Part shown: positions 61,247-64,000 of the stretch, piece after piece | Layout: each line of letters starts with the position of its first letter | How positions within the stretch are numbered: position 1 is the stretch's first letter | The notes under the pieces: model-generated | Database searches by the model: none | Told to the model about the DNA's origin: nothing | Seen by the model: the letters and a program-made list of their open reading frames with translations, nothing else | From: JADCRZ01 sp965200945 | GTDB lineage: Bacteria > Bacteroidota > Bacteroidia > Chitinophagales > Chitinophagaceae | Assembly (NCBI GenBank): GCA_965200945.1 | Contig: OZ241749.1 | Span: forward strand, 4,030,001-4,094,000 | Length of the DNA stretch: 64,000 bases | Reading direction: 5' to 3' | Made by a program: the position numbers and the translations under genes

Positions 61247-62494
61247 ATGAACGTTCGAAGTTACCTTCCGTTTCTGCGAGATGTGTTGTTTTACAGTGTT
61301 ACAGCTTTCGGAGGGCCACAGGGGCATTTCGGAATGATGCTCAAGACCTTTGTTCACGAACGTAAATACATTACCGAAAAAGAACTAGTAGACTATAACG
61401 CCTTCTGCAATTTTCTGCCAGGCGCTTCGTCTACACAGGTTTTGACGCTGATCGGATACAAAAAGGGCGGTGTGCTGCTGGCCTCCGTTACCATGATCAT
61501 CTGGATCCTGCCCGCCTGCACCCTGATGTCGGCATTTTCGTTTCTGCTCGGCTATTTTAACAAGAAAACACTCAATACAGATATCTTTAAATTCATCGAA
61601 CCCATGGCCATCGGGTTCCTGGTGTTTGCCGCCATCAAAACCTTCCGGCTCTCGGTCAACAACACCATCACCCAGTTCATCATGGGGTTCACCACCATTG
61701 CCACATACCTCCTCTTCAAAGTTCCCTGGGTGATTCCCGTAACGCTGCTGCTCGGCGGCTTTATCACCAACCTGAGCAACCGCCGCATTCCGCAGATTGA
61801 AACCAAACCCCAAAAAATTAAATGGGCGAATATCTGGCTCTTTGCAGCCGTCTTCCTCACCGCCGGCGTGCTCAGCGAAACGGCCCGTAAACAAAACTGG
61901 CCAGACAGAGGTCCGATCAACCTGTTCGAGAATACGTACCGCTTTGGAAGCCTGGTCTTTGGCGGTGGACAGGTCCTGATCCCCATCATGTATGAACAGT
62001 TTGTGGTTAGGCCGCAATCGGCCACCGTCATTCAGAAAAACCCAAACGCGCTGAAGATCAGCAAGGAAGACTTTTACGCCGGCGCAGGCATCGTACGGGC
62101 CATACCCGGCCCCGTTTTCTCCATCGCTTCCTATATGGGCGGCATGACCATGAAAGAACAGGGTAAAACCATGCAACTCGTTGGATGCCTGATCGGTACC
62201 ATCGCCATCTTTCTACCCAGCGCCCTGCTGGTCTTGTTTTTCTACCCGATCTGGCACAACCTGCAAAAGTATGCAGCGGTATACCGGGCACTGGAAGGCA
62301 TCAATGCTGTAGTGGTTGGCATCATGTTCGCTGCCATCGGCTATATGATACGCGATGTAGGCAGCACTGAAAACCTTACCCGGCTTATCATAAACATCTG
62401 CGTGGTAACAGGCACCTGGGCGGTGATCAATTATACAAAAGTTGCTTCTCCCCTCATCGTGGTGATCTGCCTGTTGCTGGGCTGGATCTTTTAA
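61247..62494 (+). CDS. chrA: Chromate transporter ChrA
   Basis: A 415-residue inner-membrane protein of the CHR family, full-length two-domain form with about ten to twelve hydrophobic segments. Each half begins with its signature: 'AFGGPQGHFGMM' and 'NFLPGASSTQVL' in the first, 'FGGGQVLIPIMYEQFV' and 'GAGIVRAIPGPVFSIASYMGG' (quoted in part) in the second. CHR proteins export chromate, at least where tested; chromosomal homologues may act on other oxyanions. 'FGGPQGH' instead of the common FGGPxAH is a small variation. It stands alone, 98 bp after nadD. Confidence 0.92.
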   Translation: MNVRSYLPFLRDVLFYSVTAFGGPQGHFGMMLKTFVHERKYITEKELVDYNAFCNFLPGASSTQVLTLIGYKKGGVLLASVTMIIWILPACTLMSAFSFLLGYFNKKTLNTDIFKFIEPMAIGFLVFAAIKTFRLSVNNTITQFIMGFTTIATYLLFKVPWVIPVTLLLGGFITNLSNRRIPQIETKPQKIKWANIWLFAAVFLTAGVLSETARKQNWPDRGPINLFENTYRFGSLVFGGGQVLIPIMYEQFVVRPQSATVIQKNPNALKISKEDFYAGAGIVRAIPGPVFSIASYMGGMTMKEQGKTMQLVGCLIGTIAIFLPSALLVLFFYPIWHNLQKYAAVYRALEGINAVVVGIMFAAIGYMIRDVGSTENLTRLIINICVVTGTWAVINYTKVASPLIVVICLLLGWIF

Positions 62495-62520
62495 GTTTCA
62501 CCAATCAACATAAACAGACT

Positions 62521-63297
62521 ATGAACCTGGACATCAACGGACAACTTTTTCTCGTGGGAGGCGCCACCAGCGGGTTTGGGAAAGCCGTAGCGGAAGCCCT
62601 GCTGCAGGAAGGGGCACATATCATTGCCATCGCAAGAAATGACGAGAAGCTGAACGAGCTGGCAGGCAGTTTCCCCGGTCAGGTTATGCCGGTAAAGGCA
62701 GACATCACCCTTCCCGAAACAGTGCGGCAGATACAGGCCGCCATTGGCGACAGGCAGCTCCAGGGCGCCCTCATCAATGCAGGCGGTCCACCAGCCATGC
62801 CGGCGATGGAAGCCCGCCTGGAAGACTGGGATGAGGCTTACAGAACAGTTGTACGGTGGAAGATAGACCTTACCCATGCCCTGCTGCCGGCTATGATAAA
62901 AGCGGAGTATGGAAGATGGGTCTTTATTGAAAGCGCTTCCGTAAAACAGCCGATCGAGAACCTGGTACTGAGCAATTCGATGCGGCTGGCTGTGGTAGGC
63001 TGGGTAAAGACCCTCAGTCAGGAGATCGCACGCAAAGGTATAACCATGAACATACTGGGTCCGGGCTCTCATGCCACTCCTGCCATCAACCGGCTGATCA
63101 ATAAAAAAGTGGAACAAACGGGCAAGCCGGTAGAAGAGATCAGGAATCAATACATCCAGAATATCGGGGTCGGGTTCCTTGGCGACCCCGCAGACCTGGC
63201 GGCCCTGGCAGTGTGGTTCCTGTCGCCGCAAAGCCGGTTTATCACTGGCCAGACCATCAGCGTGGATGGCGGGGTGATCAAAGGAATCATGGGGTAG
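62521..63297 (+). CDS. Short-chain dehydrogenase/reductase with altered active site
   Basis: A 258-residue SDR. The cofactor loop is GGATSGFGK, and 'ALINAGGPP' replaces the NNAG motif. The usual YxxxK is missing: 13 residues after the catalytic-type Ser ('FIESASVKQ') the sequence reads 'LSNSMRLAVVGW', so Tyr and Lys are replaced by Ser and Arg. The rest ('ITMNILGPGSHATPAI', 'FITGQTISVDGG') is normal, so it may bind NAD(P) without classical reductase chemistry or use other residues. A subgroup of bacterial SDRs shows this 'LSNxxR' pattern. It is 26 bp after chrA. Confidence 0.85.
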   Translation: MNLDINGQLFLVGGATSGFGKAVAEALLQEGAHIIAIARNDEKLNELAGSFPGQVMPVKADITLPETVRQIQAAIGDRQLQGALINAGGPPAMPAMEARLEDWDEAYRTVVRWKIDLTHALLPAMIKAEYGRWVFIESASVKQPIENLVLSNSMRLAVVGWVKTLSQEIARKGITMNILGPGSHATPAINRLINKKVEQTGKPVEEIRNQYIQNIGVGFLGDPADLAALAVWFLSPQSRFITGQTISVDGGVIKGIMG

Positions 63298-63315
63298 GGA
63301 AAAAACACTGAAACT

Positions 63316-63370
63316 AAAAAGAGGCAGAAGACCTGTTCCAATCGGAAAGTCTTCTGCCTCTTTTATTTTG
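63316..63370. terminator. Bidirectional terminator between SDR and nfu
   Basis: A perfect 16-bp stem, AAAAGAGGCAGAAGAC (63317-63332) with GTCTTCTGCCTCTTTT (63349-63364), with A and T runs outside. It serves both convergent genes. Confidence 0.92.
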
Positions 63371-63389
63371 AACAGTATCTATTGCGTAA

Positions 63390-63986
63390 TTACTCGGCTT
63401 CAGCCACTACTTCTTTTACTTCCGGAATCATTCTTTTCATCATCCCTTCAATACCTGCTTTCAGGGTGATCATGGAAGAAGGACAGCCTGAGCAGGAACC
63501 CTGCAGCATCAGACTTACCACGCCTTCGTTATAGCTTCTGAACTGAATGGCGCCGCCATCCATTTCCACAGCCGGTTTCACGTAGTTCTCCAGCAATTCC
63601 TTGATGCGTTTTACCACATCATCGTCATCCGCGTCGATGGTGTTTCCCTCGACCTGCTGTGCAGCGGGGATGTCATTTTCATTGATCACTTCTTTTCCTT
63701 CTTCCAGGTACTCTTTCAGGAACTGACGGATCGCCGGGATCACATCCTGCCAGTCGGTTTCGAAAGTTTTGGTGAGGGTAACAAAATTGCTGGCGATAAA
63801 AACACTTTTTATAAAGGGAAAGCCAAACAGTTCGTTGGCCAGCGGAGAAGCAGTTGCGCTTTGAACATCAGGAAAATCAATGCTTTTGCCAGGATATAAC
63901 AGCTTGTTGGCAACGAATTTCATTGTTTCCGGATTTGGAGTCATCTCGGTATAGATGCTGATAACTGGATTACCGGTCTTGATCAT
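63390..63986 (-). CDS. nfuA: NifU family iron-sulfur carrier (Nfu-type)
   Basis: A 198-residue Fe-S carrier with an Nfu N-terminal domain (about 5-90, 'ISIYTEMTPNPETMKFVANK', 'LFGFPFIKSVFIASNFVTLTK', quoted in part) and a C-terminal NifU-like domain holding the cluster-binding CxxC in 'GSCSGCPSSMITLKAGIE'. 'VKPAVEMDGGAIQF' precedes it. It delivers [4Fe-4S] clusters to apo-enzymes such as quinolinate synthase (inference). The start ATG is at 63986. The symbol follows general naming of Nfu proteins and is not specific. Confidence 0.93.
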   Translation of the reverse strand: MIKTGNPVISIYTEMTPNPETMKFVANKLLYPGKSIDFPDVQSATASPLANELFGFPFIKSVFIASNFVTLTKTFETDWQDVIPAIRQFLKEYLEEGKEVINENDIPAAQQVEGNTIDADDDDVVKRIKELLENYVKPAVEMDGGAIQFRSYNEGVVSLMLQGSCSGCPSSMITLKAGIEGMMKRMIPEVKEVVAEAE

Positions 63987-64000
63987 ATCACACGTGTTTA

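Noticed and set aside
1..64000. tRNA, rRNA, prophage and toxin-antitoxin or defence genes
   Set aside because: I looked for their usual signatures by eye and saw none; a tRNAscan or defence-finder run would be needed to be sure.

Overview
The window is a gene-dense chromosomal segment from a member of the Bacteroidota, most likely of the Chitinophagaceae/Chitinophagales type. Several things point there. Promoters have the Bacteroidota shape TTTG-N18-20-TAnnTTTG, clearest at 9967-9998, 14367-14396, 38716-38746 (minus) and 52346-52376 (minus). Lineage-typical families are present: a DUF4369/DUF5106 thioredoxin-fold protein, DUF2480, a GH3-beta-lactamase fusion, a small exported beta-barrel protein and sigma-54 with a long acidic insert. 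Shine-Dalgarno sites are weak and starts are often TTG or GTG. The finer assignment is inference. I found no tRNA, rRNA, CRISPR array, phage or insertion sequence.

Layout. 0-5 kb: envelope genes (YceI, a TlpA-like protein, a parvulin isomerase, a beta-barrel). 5.1-5.6 kb: a palindrome-rich non-coding patch. 5.6-16 kb: housekeeping (metF, lptB, GH3-type acyl transferase, fabG), a likely bicarbonate module (small Cys protein, SulP transporter, beta-carbonic anhydrase), then adk with an enoyl-CoA hydratase, msrB and recA. 16-30 kb: M28 peptidase, AsmA-like protein, uvrB, rpoN with a PAP2-like membrane protein, GH31 glucosidase and a semialdehyde dehydrogenase. 30-41 kb: GH3-beta-lactamase fusion, Uma2 nuclease, lipoprotein, mutL, dacB and an M13 peptidase; two copies of a roughly 165 bp intergenic repeat sit here. 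41-52 kb: a ureohydrolase homologue with a broken metal site, pheS, a double beta-helix protein, an epimerase, corA, DUF2480 and ppiD. 52.3-52.8 kb: a gene-free divergent region with DnaA-box-like 9-mers beside an AT-rich block. 52.8-64 kb: nadA, a response regulator, a glycosyltransferase-glf pair (galactofuranose), an HD hydrolase, mnmG, parS-like sites, ybeY, feoA, nadD, chrA, an atypical SDR and nfu.

How it fits together. Much of the window is envelope biogenesis and turnover: LPS export, periplasmic folding, peptidoglycan trimming and recycling, and galactofuranose. DNA repair follows (recA, uvrB, mutL), then NAD synthesis (nadA, nadD). The parS-like sites beside mnmG and the DnaA-box-like cluster 7 kb away suggest, without proving, that the window lies near the replication origin. 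The other points most worth checking are the metal-site-degenerate ureohydrolase, MutL without the usual endonuclease motifs, the nested palindrome upstream of recA, and the intergenic repeat families. I did not find a clearly new multi-gene system.
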